Assembly (NCBI GenBank): GCA_030849465.1
Contig: JARVLF010000019.1
Span: 1 to 64,000, forward strand
DNA: 64,000 bases
Direction: 5' to 3'
Source of the DNA: Moesziomyces globuligerus
Taxonomy: Eukaryota > Basidiomycota > Ustilaginomycetes > Ustilaginales > Ustilaginaceae
The notes under the pieces are model-generated. The model saw nothing but the letters and a program-made list of their open reading frames with translations. It was not told the origin of the DNA and searched no databases. Position 1 is the first letter of the stretch. Each line of letters begins with the position of its first letter. This document shows, piece after piece, positions 17,407-28,882 of this stretch. A program made the position numbers and the translations under genes.

Positions 17407-20400
17407 ATGGCCATCTCGAAAAGAGCAGGCGCCAAGAAGGCGGGCGCCGCCTCCAAACCACCGCCTTCAAAATCCTCGGCGGCGACGGGAGGCGCTGCCC
17501 GAGGCGGCGTCGCAAAGGCAGACTGGCGCGAGGGCTTCAAGAAACCGCAGGCGGGCGTCTCGGATATGACGCTCCTCTCCAAGGTCACCAACGAGGCCAT
17601 CAACGACAACCTCCAAAAGCGCTTCCAGAACGCAGAGATCTACACCTACATCGGCAACGTGCTCATCTCGGTCAACCCCTTCCGCGACCTCGGCATCTAC
17701 TCGGACGACATCCTCCAGTCCTACCGCGGCAAGAACCGCCTCGAGATGACGCCGCACGTATTCGCCATCGCAGAGGGCGCCTACTACAACATGAACGCCT
17801 ACAAGGACAACCAGTGCGTCATCATCTCGGGCGAGTCCGGCGCAGGCAAGACCGAGGCCGCCAAGCGCATCATGCAGTACATCGCCGCCGTCAGCGGCGG
17901 CTCCAACTCGGGCATCCAGGACGTCAAGGACATGGTCCTCGCCACCAACCCGCTCCTCGAGAGCTTCGGATGCGCAAAGACGCTCCGCAACAACAACTCG
18001 TCCCGCCACGGCAAGTACCTCGAGATCATGTTCAACGCCCACGGCGAACCCATCGGCGCCAACATCACAAACTACCTCCTCGAAAAGAACCGCGTCGTCC
18101 AGCAGATCCGCGACGAGCGCAACTTCCACATCTTCTACCAGTTCACCAAGGCCGCCTCGGCCGCCCACCGCGAAGCCTACGGCATCCAGGGCCCCGAAGC
18201 CTACGCCTACACCGCCAACAGCCACTGCCTCGACGTCAACGGCATCGACGACCACGCAGACTACCGCGAGACGCTCAACGCCATGAACACCATCGGCCTC
18301 TCGTCCGACGAGCAGGACAACATCTTTCGCATGATCGCCGCCATCCTCTGGATCGGCAACGTCCAGTACCGCGAGAACAGCGAGGGCAACGCAGAGATCG
18401 CCGACGCCGCCGTGCCCGACTTCGTCGCCTACCTCCTCGAGGTCGACGCCGGCAACGTCACAAAGGCGCTCACCCAGCGCATCATGGAGACGCAGCGCGG
18501 CGGCAGGCGCGGCTCCGTCTACGAGGTGCCGCTCAACCCCACCCAGGCCGCCGCCGCCCGCGACGCGCTCGCCAAGGCCATCTACAACAACATGTTTGAC
18601 TGGATCGTCGAGCGCATCAACCAGTCGATGAAGCCGCGCGCCGACAGCGCCAACGTCATCGGCGTCCTCGACATCTACGGCTTCGAGATCTTTGACAACA
18701 ACTCGTTCGAGCAGCTCTGCATCAACTACGTCAACGAGAAGCTCCAGCAGATCTTTATCGAGCTCACGCTCAAAAAGGAGCAGGAGGAGTACGCCTACGA
18801 GCAGATCCAGTGGACGCCCATCAAGTACTTTAACAACAAGATCGTCTGCGACCTCATCGAGGAGAAGCGTCCGCCGGGCATCTTCTCGGCCCTCAACGAC
18901 GCCTGCGCCACCGCCCACGCCGACCCCACCGCCGCCGACAACTCGTTCATCCAGCGCACCGGCATGCTCTCGTCCAACCCACACTTTGACTCGCGCGGCA
19001 CCAAGTTCCTCATCAAGCACTACGCCGGCGACGTCATGTACAACGTGCAGGGCATGACGGACAAGAACAAGGACTCGCTCCTCAAGGACATCCTCGACCT
19101 CGTCGACTCGAGCGCAAACTCGTACCTCCAGAAGCTCTTCCCCGATCGCCCCGACCCCTCGAGCAAGAAGCGCCCGCCCACCGCCGGCGACCGCATCAAG
19201 GCCAGCGCCAACGCGCTCGTCGACAACCTCATGCGCTCGCAGCCCTCGTACATCCGCACCATCAAGCCCAACCAGAACAAGAGCCCCACCGAGTACGACA
19301 CGCAGGCCATCCTCCACCAGATCAAGTACCTCGGCCTGCAGGAGAACATCCGCGTCCGACGCGCCGGCTTCGCCTACCGCAACACGTTTGAAAAGATGGT
19401 CGAGCGCTTCTACCTCTTGTCGCCCCACACCTCGTACGCCGGCGAGTACACGTGGCAGGGCGATGCGCGCAGCGGATGCGAACGCATCCTCACCGACACG
19501 GGCATCGCGCGCGAGGAGTGGCAGATGGGCGTCACCAAGGCCTTCATCAAGAATCCCGAGACGCTCTTTGCGCTCGAGACGATGCGCGACCGCTACTGGC
19601 ACAACATGGCCATGCGCATCCAGCGCGCCTACCGCAACTACCTCCGCTACAAGGAGGAGTGCGCGCGCCGCATCCAGCGCATGTGGCGCAACAACAAGGA
19701 GGGGCTCGCCTACGTCCAGCTCCGCGACTACGGCCACCAGGTGCTCGCCGGCCGCAAGGAGCGCAGGCGCTTCAGCCTGCTCGGCTCGCGCCGCTTCATG
19801 GGCGACTACCTCGACGTCGGCGGCCCGGCCGGCCGCGGCGGCGGCAGCGCCGAGGGGCAGATGCTCCGGCAGGCGGCCGGCATCGGTGCGGGGGAGGGCG
19901 TGGCGTTCAGCAGCCGCGTCCAGCTGCTCGTCTCGCGGCTGGGCAGGTCGAGTGTGCGCAGCCCGCGCTTCCTGATCCTGACGGACAAGGCGGTGTACAT
20001 TTTGGTGACGCAGCTGGTGAACAAGCAGGTGCAGACGACGTGCGAGCGGCGCATCAACCTGGGCGCCATCGCCGCCGTGGGCCTCTCGAACCTGCGCGAC
20101 GACTGGGTGGTGCTCAACGTGACCAACGCCGAGGAGGCGGATCCGCTGCTGCACTGCAGCTTCAAGACGGAGCTCGTCACGCATCTGCTGCAGCGCACCA
20201 ACGGCGCGATCAACGTCGTCGTCGCCGGCTCGCTCGAGTACGCCAAGAAGAAGGACAAGAAGGCGCACATCAGCTTCAAGCGCGACGAGACGGTCACCAA
20301 GGACGACGTCTACAAGAGCAGCACCGTCTCGGTCGCCACGGGCGAGCCGGCCAACAGCGTCTCGAAGCCGGCGCCCAAGAAGAAGCCGGGCTTGGTGAGG

Positions 20401-21249
20401 CCCATCACCCAGGGCAAGCTGCTGCGCGCCGGCGGGCCGACGAATGCCAACAACAAGCCCAAGCCGCGTGCCATCCCGCGCTCCACGCCCGTCGCTGCCG
20501 CTCGCCCCGTCGCAGCCGCCGCCGCGGTGGCTAGTGGTGGGGCGACGCAGCGTTCGGGAGCGCCACCGCCGCCACCGCCACCGCCGGCAGCGGCCGCGCC
20601 GGTGGAGCCGCAGGTGCCGCGGTACAGGGCGCTGTACGCGTTTGCCACCGACAACGCGGGCGAGATGGCGCTCGACAAGGACGAGCTGGTCGAGGTGACG
20701 CAGAAGGACGAGACGGGCTCGGGCTGGTGGCTGGTCAAGAAGGGCGGAGTCGAGGGGTGGGCGCCGTCGAACTACCTCGAGCTGGTTCCGCAGGCGCCGC
20801 CCAAGCCCAAACCGGCGCCTGCTCCGCCGGTCAAGCGCGCTCCGCCTCGGGCGCCCGTCGCGGCGAGCGTCGCGGCGAGCTCGAGCTCGAGCTCGGCGGC
20901 TGCGGCTGCGGCGTCGCGACCTGCGGTGGCGGCCAAGCCTGCGGTGCAGCCCAAGCCGGTGGTCAAGACGGCGGTGGCGGGCGCCAAGCCGCACGAGCGG
21001 CCGACGGCGGTGCAGCCGGACGCGAGTGCGGCGCCCGTAGCCGTCATGCCGGGCCTCGGCGCGCCGGGCGGCTTTGCAGCCGTGCTCGCAAAGAAGAAGG
21101 CCGAAAACGCCGCGGCGGCGGCGGCGAATGGGAACGGCGGTGGTAGCGGCGCAGCTACGCCGCCGATCGTGGCGGCCAAACCTGTCCTAGCACCCAAGCC
21201 AGGCGCTGCAAACGGACGCGCCATGCCCCCGCCCCCGCCCAGGAGGTGA
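17407..21249 (+). CDS. MYO1: Class I myosin (long-tailed, SH3-containing)
   Basis: 1280 aa. The motor head has GESGAGKT (about residues 142-149), switch regions NNNSSRHGK and DIYGFEIF, and the TEDS-site Ser in [11 protein letters not shown] (residue about 370), the position phosphorylated by PAK-type kinases in fungal myosin-I. Two IQ motifs follow ([23 protein letters not shown], about 735-770). Next come the TH1 membrane-binding domain (about 790-950), a Pro/Ala/Lys-rich TH2 region and an SH3 domain ([15 protein letters not shown]... to about residue 1125). The protein drives actin-dependent endocytosis at cortical patches. The tail ends in a Pro-rich AMPPPPPRR without the acidic, Trp-containing Arp2/3-binding terminus usual in fungal myosin-I. 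A GT at 21246 just before the stop could be a splice donor, but I find no acidic exon downstream. Confidence 0.93.
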   Translation: MAISKRAGAKKAGAASKPPPSKSSAATGGAARGGVAKADWREGFKKPQAGVSDMTLLSKVTNEAINDNLQKRFQNAEIYTYIGNVLISVNPFRDLGIYSDDILQSYRGKNRLEMTPHVFAIAEGAYYNMNAYKDNQCVIISGESGAGKTEAAKRIMQYIAAVSGGSNSGIQDVKDMVLATNPLLESFGCAKTLRNNNSSRHGKYLEIMFNAHGEPIGANITNYLLEKNRVVQQIRDERNFHIFYQFTKAASAAHREAYGIQGPEAYAYTANSHCLDVNGIDDHADYRETLNAMNTIGLSSDEQDNIFRMIAAILWIGNVQYRENSEGNAEIADAAVPDFVAYLLEVDAGNVTKALTQRIMETQRGGRRGSVYEVPLNPTQAAAARDALAKAIYNNMFDWIVERINQSMKPRADSANVIGVLDIYGFEIFDNNSFEQLCINYVNEKLQQIFIELTLKKEQEEYAYEQIQWTPIKYFNNKIVCDLIEEKRPPGIFSALNDACATAHADPTAADNSFIQRTGMLSSNPHFDSRGTKFLIKHYAGDVMYNVQGMTDKNKDSLLKDILDLVDSSANSYLQKLFPDRPDPSSKKRPPTAGDRIKASANALVDNLMRSQPSYIRTIKPNQNKSPTEYDTQAILHQIKYLGLQENIRVRRAGFAYRNTFEKMVERFYLLSPHTSYAGEYTWQGDARSGCERILTDTGIAREEWQMGVTKAFIKNPETLFALETMRDRYWHNMAMRIQRAYRNYLRYKEECARRIQRMWRNNKEGLAYVQLRDYGHQVLAGRKERRRFSLLGSRRFMGDYLDVGGPAGRGGGSAEGQMLRQAAGIGAGEGVAFSSRVQLLVSRLGRSSVRSPRFLILTDKAVYILVTQLVNKQVQTTCERRINLGAIAAVGLSNLRDDWVVLNVTNAEEADPLLHCSFKTELVTHLLQRTNGAINVVVAGSLEYAKKKDKKAHISFKRDETVTKDDVYKSSTVSVATGEPANSVSKPAPKKKPGLVRPITQGKLLRAGGPTNANNKPKPRAIPRSTPVAAARPVAAAAAVASGGATQRSGAPPPPPPPPAAAAPVEPQVPRYRALYAFATDNAGEMALDKDELVEVTQKDETGSGWWLVKKGGVEGWAPSNYLELVPQAPPKPKPAPAPPVKRAPPRAPVAASVAASSSSSSAAAAAASRPAVAAKPAVQPKPVVKTAVAGAKPHERPTAVQPDASAAPVAVMPGLGAPGGFAAVLAKKKAENAAAAAANGNGGGSGAATPPIVAAKPVLAPKPGAANGRAMPPPPPRR

Positions 21250-24200
21250 TGCTTCCCCTCGCCGCTGGGGAGTCGAGCCAAGCTATCTGCACTGTGCAGA
21301 GTTGCGCTTGGTACGTCTGGAAAGAAGGTTGTTCGGTCGAACTCGGGCTCGTGCGCGTGGCGGCGTGGTGGATCGTGAGCAGTAGAGAGTGTGCGTTGTG
21401 CAAAGTGAGGTCGCGTGCGCTGCTTGGTGTATTGCACCGTCACCGACAGAGTGTGAGGAGTGTGAGAAGTGGGTCTGGGACGGGCCATTGGCGAGGCGGC
21501 GGTGGGGAGCAGGGCTGGATCTTGAGGTGTCAAAGGTCGAGCACTCTGCGATGGCGCGATTGCAGCAAGACCCGACCTTGTGATCCCGACTCGTGGTGCT
21601 TGCAGGTCTCTCGAGCCAGCTTTTGGAGTCTGCCGAGGAGCAACGTCGTGTCCGCGTGCTCGCGAGCTCAAGGAGGGATGCCAGACGCGCCTTTGATGAC
21701 CGTGCCAAGCAGCCTCCGCACTCGACAGCGCAGACAAAGCAAAACAAGCAAGAGTCCCAACTGCCAAGCCACGTGAGCGCGACCCCCTGATGTCTGGACA
21801 GGCTCACCGGCGTATCCCTCGATAGCCAACGCACTGCGTAGCAGGTCGAGGTCGGACTTCACGCCAACACCGCAAGAATCCAACTGGCAAGCCAGGTGAG
21901 CGGGAGCCTCTGATGTTCCCACAAAGCTCATCTCGACACTCGATTGCGAGCCCGCATGAGGAGCGCACCACATCATAGACACAAGGCTCAGCTGGGATGC
22001 AGCTGGAAAGACGGATGCTTCTGCCGGCTGTACAGTGCAACGAGGTGGCGCTTGTTCGCCATGCACACGCGAGACACATGGCTGGGCTTACGTCGGCTTC
22101 ACCCGGGGGCGGTGAGCCTTGATGGCGATCGACTCGGCAGACAGAAGGCGTGGAACAGCAACATGGAACTGGCGCGCGGTATCTTCTGCGTGGCTGTACG
22201 CACGACCGAGGGCTGGGTTCGCAGCGAGAGAAGTAGTGAGCAACAACGTTAGGCGAGTGGGGAACGCGTTGACTTGGGCCATCTAGGCCTGGCGAGGCGT
22301 ACACTCGAGTTGGCGGTGCGCAGCACCAAGCACAGCGACGGACAAGCGCCCGAGCTGCAGCCTCCAACCGGGCGAATGCAACTCTTCGGCAAGGTCATGT
22401 TTGCGATCGATGCCAGAGACTGTGAGACAAGGAGGTAAGCAACAACTACAAGCTGGGACGATGGAGCCTTCGATGGCCGGACGATAGCCGTGACTCCTCT
22501 GGCGCAATCGCGGGGCAACACAATGAGACAGACAGCAGCATGAAGCCGGCGAGGTGGACTTGATGCCTGAACCCTTTGGAGTGCAATCGAGCCGGGACAG
22601 ATGACAGACAATGGTTCGAGCAGCCACGCCATAGCGGCATCTTGGGCGGCACGATGGCGGAACCTTGACCGGCGGCCTGGGCGAGCGTAGAAAAAAACCC
22701 AGCCTGGGCCGACCGTGCCAGCTACTCCGCCGTCTGGCCGGCTGTGCGGGATGCACGTTGCCCCCGCTCACCTTTTTGTCTCTCTGCTTGGCTTACACAC
22801 GAGGGCGCAAGACAAGACGCTGATAGCAGGTCACAGCTGATCACACCGACTCGCGACTTGGATGCAATCGCTGCTTGGATGGAAGCGCAAGCGCGACAAC
22901 CCAATCGCACAGCACGGATGAAAGGCAAGGGTTTTCGGAGGCGCAGACGTCTCACTCTCCAATCGGATCCGTGATTGGTTCGAAGCTCGGCTAGCTCGAA
23001 TGCGTGCGGTCAACATTCGAGGGCTCATCTGCCGCCGGGCTGTGAGCACCAGGGACCCGAACATCTACACGGCCTCGCGAGCGAAGCTCATCGATGACCG
23101 GACAAGAGCGCGCTTCTGAGGCCGGGCTCGAGTCAATAACACGAGCGAACGTGTCATGGTGTGCAGCGGATACACGACCAGACTGCTCGTACGCTACATC
23201 AAGGCACCGCTGCTGTCCCAAGGGAGGCGGTCCGGTCCGCGGAAAGAGACGGAATGCCGTCGGTCCAATTGCTCTGCATTCTGCTTCCGACCAGAACAGG
23301 GTGAGAGAAGGAGGCTGCATCCAGCAGTCTGGTGCCAGACCGGGCCAGTATTCTACCCTGCTCCCGGGTGCGCACCTGGATCAGTTGCAGTCCATATTGA
23401 TGCACAGACAGAATTCGACCTTTGACCTTGCCCAACACGATGCGGTGTCGAACGACATCCCCGGCGTTGGCCTAGAGGCGCAAGGCTGACCGCTTCCGCT
23501 CTCGACCTCCGTCCCGGCTGAGCGTCTGTCACGCTCGGGGGCTACAGCTCAGCTAAAATCTTGTTGGGGATGATACCATGGGCTGTAGCAACACCTCCTT
23601 CAGATGGCCGAAGTCGCCTCTGAGGCTTGGCCGATGCGCGTTGGTACGCTTGTTGGCCGTGGCAATGAGAGGCCAAGGGTGCGGCGGAACGTGGCGACAA
23701 AGCCGGAAGCGGAGGATGAACGTGATCACGGCAAAGGCAGAGCTCGCGCGCATGCACGCACGCCATGCACGAGTTGCACACGACATCTTTGGGGGGCGAC
23801 GCTGGGTGTTTGCCAACTTGACAGTCGAAGCTCGCTCATGCAGGTGCGAGGAAGGAACGTGGCCATTTTCGACAGGCGGCTGCAGCTCTTGGCATCCCGC
23901 TCTCGACACTCTCCCTCTGCTTTTTTCCCCGCCCCACTTGCAGAGCGCCAAGACCGCCAGTCGCATGCAGCGAGCTCGCTTCCAGGGTCGCTGCCTCGAA
24001 CCGAAAGAAAACTCTCGTTGGCCTCTCTCTCCGCTCGTTGGCTTTGCGTTGCCACTGCAAAAACGGCCAACTTTGCCAAAGCGCCGGCAGCGGTGGCCAA
24101 CGGCTTCTGCACAAGCGCCTTCCGCATGATGCAAGCCCGCCGTGGAACGTGCCCACCCTCCAACCCTTCCAACAGCGCTTCCCCCCCGGACTGTAGAGTT

Positions 24201-24649
24201 GGAGCAGCGAGCGAGCTCGCTTGTCGCTTGGGAATTGCAAATTGACGCCGTCCACTCCTTCGCGAGTAAGAAGGGCAGCCTCCGCTTCGCTTCGCTTTCG
24301 CTCGGTGAGATGGATTGCCGGCCATGCGCGGCCTCGCCACCGCAGGGCAGCAAGGCACACACGCTATCTTCGGAAGCAGGCGTTCCTGATCGCACTTGGC
24401 CACCGAGTTTGTGCGAGAGAACGTGCTTAGCGCTCAGGGTCCCCACGCTAGTGGTCGGATCTGCCCTTCACATGGACGATGCCAAAGCACACTGAGCGGA
24501 ATAGCTTCTTCCGATCCAACGCCTGCGACGATGCGACGGATGCTATAAAGACTCGACCCTCCCGGCGCTGAGACACAGCGACAAGACACGAACCTCCAAC
24601 GATCCTCCCTTTTCCCCCCCTCCCATCCCAAACCTACGCGTCGGCAACA
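21250..24649. other. 3.4-kb intergenic region without a supported gene
   Basis: Both strands carry only short or overlapping ORFs of odd composition. A diverged direct repeat of about 44 bp (CAAGA-TCC-AACTG-CAAGCCA-GTGAGCG) occurs at 21748 and 21882. I see no tRNA and no recognisable protein. It may hold long UTRs, a non-coding RNA or a decayed gene. Confidence 0.45.
24544..24550 (+). promoter_or_regulatory. TATA box of the alkaline phosphatase gene
   Basis: TATAAAG lies about 105 bp upstream of the ATG at 24650, followed by pyrimidine-rich sequence (CCTCCCTTTTCCCCCC) typical of fungal transcription starts. Confidence 0.5.
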
Positions 24650-26419
24650 ATGCAGCTGCAAGGTATTTTTGTCCAGCTGGGAGCCATCATGCTCCTGGCG
24701 CTGACGGCGTCTGCTGCGCCCAACAACGGGCAGTGGAAGTCCAAGAGGCAGCCCAACGTGATCCAGCTCATCTCGGACGGCTTCGGCCCTGCCTCAGAGA
24801 CGTTTGCGCGCTCGTACCTGCAGACGAAGAAGCACCAGGCGTGGAACGTCACCATGCCGCTCGACAAGCTGCTCGTGGGTGAGGTGCGCACGCGCTCCAC
24901 CAACTCGCTCGTGACCGACTCTGCGGCGTCGGCGACGGCCTACTCGTGCGGTCTCAAGAGCGTCAACGCCTACATTGGCGTCGACTCGGACAAGAAGCCG
25001 TGCGGCACGGTGCTCGAGGGTGCCAAGGCCAAGGGGTACAACACGGCGCTGGTGACGACCTCGCGCATCACGCACGCCACGCCCGCCTCGTACTCTGCGC
25101 ACATCGACGACCGCGACGCCGAGGACGAGATCGCGAGCCAGCAGATCGGCACCTACATGCTCGGACGCCAGGCCGACATCCTCTGGGGCGGTGGACTGCG
25201 CCACTTCCTGCCCAACACCACCAAGCCGGGCATCCGCACCGACGGCCGCAACCTCGTCGAGGAGGCCAAGAAGAACGGCTTCCACGTCGTCAGCAACCGC
25301 ACCGACTTTGACGCGCTGCAGGGCGGCAACAACCTGCAGCTGCCCTCGATGGCGCTCTTCACCTCGTCGCACATGGCCTACGAGATCGACCGCAACGCGA
25401 CGCAGGAGCCGAGCCTCAAGGAGATGGCGCTGACGGCGCTCAACGGCCTGCGCAACGCCAACGAGCCGTACTTTATCATGATCGAGGGCGCGCGCATCGA
25501 CCACGCTGCGCACAACAACGACCCCATCGGCCACATCCACGACATCCTCGCGTACAACGAGATGGTGCAGGCGGTGGTGGAGTGGGTGGACGCCAACGCG
25601 GCCAACAACCCGCACGAGCCCGAGACGGTCATGTTCTCGGTGGCGGACCACGAGTGCGGTGGGCTGACGCTGGGACTGCAGCGACGCGAGGACGAGGAGG
25701 CGTTCTACGGCTGGTATCCCGAGGTGCTGCTCAACGCGACGCACTCGACCGAGTTCCTCGCCGCGCAGACGGCCAAGTGGATCGCGGCTGCGAACCGCAC
25801 CGACGCGGACCTGAGCAGCTACATCAAGGGCGAGGTGGTGGACAAGGGCCTGGGCATCAAGGATGTGCAGGAGGGCGAGGTGCAGCGTGCGGTGGAGCTG
25901 GCCAAGCTCAAGAACCAGATCCCGTACACGGTGTGGCTCTCGTCGATTGTCAACTGGCGTGCGCACCTGGGCTGGTCGACGACGGGCCACTCGGGAGTGT
26001 CTGTGGGGCTCTACTACCACGAAGCCAAGCCCAAGGATACGTGGAGCGAAAAGTACAAGCGCTACCTGCAGAGGCGAGCGTCTGTGGTGGGATCGCACGA
26101 GAACACGTGGATCGGCGAGTGGATCGCAAGCTACCTCGAGCTCGACCTGGCGGCGATCACCAAGAAGCTCAACAACGGCTCGGACTACAGCTGGTACAAC
26201 AACTGGGGCGACAAGCTCAACACGTTTACCGACCAGCTCGAGCACTACCACAGCGGTCTGGCGCGTGTCATCCCTCCGCGCGCGGCTGCCGAGAAGCGCG
26301 ACCTTCACATCGACTCGCACGCCGACAATGAGCCTCTGCTCCGTCGCATCCACGGCGCTCGCTCCGGCGCTACGCTCGAGGAGCGCTCCCACTCGCACGC
26401 ACGTCGCGAGGAGCTCTGA
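24650..26419 (+). CDS. Secreted or secretory-pathway alkaline phosphatase
   Basis: 589 aa. A signal peptide is evident (hydrophobic LGAIMLLALTASA, likely cleaved near residues 23-25). The alkaline phosphatase fold is marked by NVIQLISDGFGPAS with the metal Asp, the nucleophile loop LVTDSAASATA (Ser about residue 91), TSRITHATPAS, MIEGARIDHAAHNND and VADHECGG (metal ligands), and a late TGHSG. It hydrolyses phosphomonoesters using Zn and Mg. Unlike yeast Pho8 it has no N-terminal membrane anchor. The last four residues are REEL, a possible variant of the HDEL-type ER retrieval signal. Single exon. Confidence 0.92.
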   Translation: MQLQGIFVQLGAIMLLALTASAAPNNGQWKSKRQPNVIQLISDGFGPASETFARSYLQTKKHQAWNVTMPLDKLLVGEVRTRSTNSLVTDSAASATAYSCGLKSVNAYIGVDSDKKPCGTVLEGAKAKGYNTALVTTSRITHATPASYSAHIDDRDAEDEIASQQIGTYMLGRQADILWGGGLRHFLPNTTKPGIRTDGRNLVEEAKKNGFHVVSNRTDFDALQGGNNLQLPSMALFTSSHMAYEIDRNATQEPSLKEMALTALNGLRNANEPYFIMIEGARIDHAAHNNDPIGHIHDILAYNEMVQAVVEWVDANAANNPHEPETVMFSVADHECGGLTLGLQRREDEEAFYGWYPEVLLNATHSTEFLAAQTAKWIAAANRTDADLSSYIKGEVVDKGLGIKDVQEGEVQRAVELAKLKNQIPYTVWLSSIVNWRAHLGWSTTGHSGVSVGLYYHEAKPKDTWSEKYKRYLQRRASVVGSHENTWIGEWIASYLELDLAAITKKLNNGSDYSWYNNWGDKLNTFTDQLEHYHSGLARVIPPRAAAEKRDLHIDSHADNEPLLRRIHGARSGATLEERSHSHARREEL

Positions 26420-26726
26420 CTCTCCCACCACTCCACCATAGAAGTCCCCTCTCCCCCCTCAAAATCCCCCCTTCAACATCTCGTCTTTGGAATGAATGTC
26501 TTTTGAATGAATGCTATGGCCGAGTGTGGTTTGACGTCCGAAGCTCAGCGAGCAGTGACAGATCTGCCCCCCGATGGCGGGATGTGAGGTCTGAATTCCC
26601 CGATCCAGGAGCCACGGCGGCAGCGGCGGACGGGGAGAAATGACGCAGAGGAGCAGGTTGCATGACGGCCCAGTGCAGACGGGCGCGCATGGGATGTTTC
26701 CCCAAATTCCAAAATTCCACTCGCAC

Positions 26727-26760
<34 letters not shown>

Positions 26761-27532
26761 CTCTCTGGCGCTCAAACTTTTTTTTTCTTCTCGAGTGGCA
26801 AATTCGCAGCGCGGTGCCCAGCCAGCCAGCCAGCCAGCCAACCAGCCAACCAGCTAGGCCGGGAAGCAAGTGAGGGAGTGAGTGACTCGCTCGGCCGTGT
26901 CGGCTTTCAAATTCTTCCAGTTTGGCCGTGGCCTCGAGGCAGCGCCGCGCCATTGCCGGTGGGCCAACTTTTTTGTTCGGCGTGGCCGATGGCTTGTCCC
27001 TCGCTCTCGCTCTCGCTCCGTTTGCCTCTCTATCGGGTTCAGTCCGAACAGACAGCGAGCGGGATGCATTGGCTACGGCCGCAGTCTGGCCAGAGCGAGA
27101 GAGTGAGATCCACGAGTCAAACTGTGACGACCAAAGAGCAGCGAGCAGCGAAGGCGTGGCAGGCGCGCCGTGGCGGCGTGGCGAGTGGGTGAAAGCTGGA
27201 TGCAAATGTGAAATCGTGAAATTGGAAATGGGCGCGCTGTGACTCGGCTCTCCCGAGTGAAATGCGCTGTGAGGCAGACGCACTTCTTCCTGCGCCGTGC
27301 CGCCTCTCTCGCCTCGTTTGGCGTTTATCACACCGCCAGCTGCCTTTGGCTTTGGCTCTGGCTTCGGCGATTCTCCGAGATTCACAGATTCACATTGGCT
27401 CGAGACTCGCCTGGCGCCGGTGCAATTTTCCTCTTTGGCTCCCCAGCCAGTCGAGTCGTTCCTCCTTGCAACCACATCCATCATCCTCCTCATCATCATC
27501 ATCGCGGCTCTCCCGTCTTCACTTTAATCATC
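26420..27532. other. Intergenic region with microsatellites, upstream of homocitrate synthase
   Basis: Contains a (CA)n run at about 26728-26757, an (AGCC)n run near 26818-26846 and A/T tracts. No supported ORF. The last few hundred bases are pyrimidine-rich (CATCATCCTCCTCATCATC) and likely form the 5' UTR of the next gene. Confidence 0.5.
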
Positions 27533-28882
27533 ATGTGTGATCACTCCGAACCCTCTGCTATTCAGCAGGTCAACGGCAACGCCCCCGACACCCACGTCGC
27601 CATCGACACCTCGGCCCCCAACACCAACGGCGCCAATGGCACCACCAACGGCGCGCTCGCCGCCGACAACGGCAACGTAGGCTCCGTGCAGCCCTTCAAC
27701 ACACGCTACTCGGACTTCCTCAGCAACGTCTCCAACTTCAAGATCATCGAGTCCACCCTCCGCGAGGGCGAGCAGTTTGCCAACGCCTTCTTCGACACCG
27801 AGACCAAGATCAAGATCGCAAAGGCGCTCGACAAGTTTGGCGTCGACTGCATCGAGCTCACCTCGCCCGCCGCCTCCGAACAGTCCCGCAAGGACTGCGA
27901 GGCCATCTGCAAGCTCGGCCTCAAGGCCAAGGTCATCACCCACATCCGCTGCCACATGGACGACGCACGCATCGCCGTAGAGACCGGCGTCGACGGCGTC
28001 GACGTCGTCATGGGCACCTCCAAGTTCCTCCGCGAATTCTCCCACGGCAAGGACATGACCTACATCACCAAGACCGCCATCGAGGTCATCCAGTTTGTCA
28101 AGTCCAAGGGCATCGAGATCCGCTTCTCCACCGAGGACTCGTTCCGCTCCGACCTCGTCGACCTCCTCAGCATCTACCAGGCCGTCGACAAGGTCGGCGT
28201 CAACCGCGTCGGCATCGCAGACACCGTCGGCGTCGCGAACCCAAGGCAGGTCTACGACCTCGTCCGCACCCTCCGCGGCGTCGTCGGCTGCGACATCGAG
28301 TGCCACTTCCACAACGACACGGGCTGCGCCATCGCCAACGCCTACACCGCGCTCGAGGCCGGCGCCACGCACGTAGACACCTCGGTCCTCGGCATCGGCG
28401 AGCGCAACGGCATCCCCTCGCTCGGCGGCTTCATCGCGCGCATGTACACCGCCGACCGCGACTACGTGATGAGCAAGTACAACCTCAAGGCGCTCCGCGA
28501 GGTCGAGAACCTCGTCGCCGAGGCGGTCCAGATCCAGGTGCCCTTCAACAACTACGTCACCGGCTACTGCGCCTTTACGCACAAGGCGGGCATCCACGCC
28601 AAGGCCATCCTCGCCAACCCCTCGACCTACGAGATCATCCGCCCCGAGGACTTTGGCATGAGCCGCTACGTCTCGATCGGCCACCGCCTCACCGGCTGGA
28701 ACGCGGTCAAGTCGAGGTGCGAGCAGCTCGAGCTCACGCTCACCGAGGAGCAGGTCAAGGAGGTCACCGCCAAGATCAAGCAGCTCGCCGACGTCCGCGA
28801 GCAGACCATGGAGGACGTCGACTCGATCCTCAGGAACTACGCACGCGCCATCGAAAACGGCACCGCCACCGCCGCCGTCTAA
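27533..28882 (+). CDS. LYS20: Homocitrate synthase (alpha-aminoadipate lysine pathway)
   Basis: 449 aa from the Met at 27533 ([12 protein letters not shown]). A variable Asn/Gly/Ala-rich N-terminus of about 60 residues is followed by the DRE-TIM metallolyase domain: [75 protein letters not shown], and the metal ligands of [14 protein letters not shown]. It continues through [15 protein letters not shown] to the C-terminal regulatory part ([12 protein letters not shown]). It condenses acetyl-CoA with 2-oxoglutarate, the first step of fungal lysine biosynthesis, and is lysine-inhibited in other fungi. No C-terminal peroxisomal signal and no obvious mitochondrial presequence. Single exon. Confidence 0.95.
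   Translation: MCDHSEPSAIQQVNGNAPDTHVAIDTSAPNTNGANGTTNGALAADNGNVGSVQPFNTRYSDFLSNVSNFKIIESTLREGEQFANAFFDTETKIKIAKALDKFGVDCIELTSPAASEQSRKDCEAICKLGLKAKVITHIRCHMDDARIAVETGVDGVDVVMGTSKFLREFSHGKDMTYITKTAIEVIQFVKSKGIEIRFSTEDSFRSDLVDLLSIYQAVDKVGVNRVGIADTVGVANPRQVYDLVRTLRGVVGCDIECHFHNDTGCAIANAYTALEAGATHVDTSVLGIGERNGIPSLGGFIARMYTADRDYVMSKYNLKALREVENLVAEAVQIQVPFNNYVTGYCAFTHKAGIHAKAILANPSTYEIIRPEDFGMSRYVSIGHRLTGWNAVKSRCEQLELTLTEEQVKEVTAKIKQLADVREQTMEDVDSILRNYARAIENGTATAAV

Noticed and set aside
17467..20994. Minus-strand ORF of 1175 aa opposite the myosin gene
   Set aside because: Same cause. The translation is repetitive Val/Leu/Asp/Arg with no recognisable motif, and the plus strand is a complete myosin-I.
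23553..24446. Overlapping ORFs of 170-300 aa on both strands
   Set aside because: Several frames on both strands are open at once, the composition is random-looking, and no domain is visible. I kept this as intergenic.
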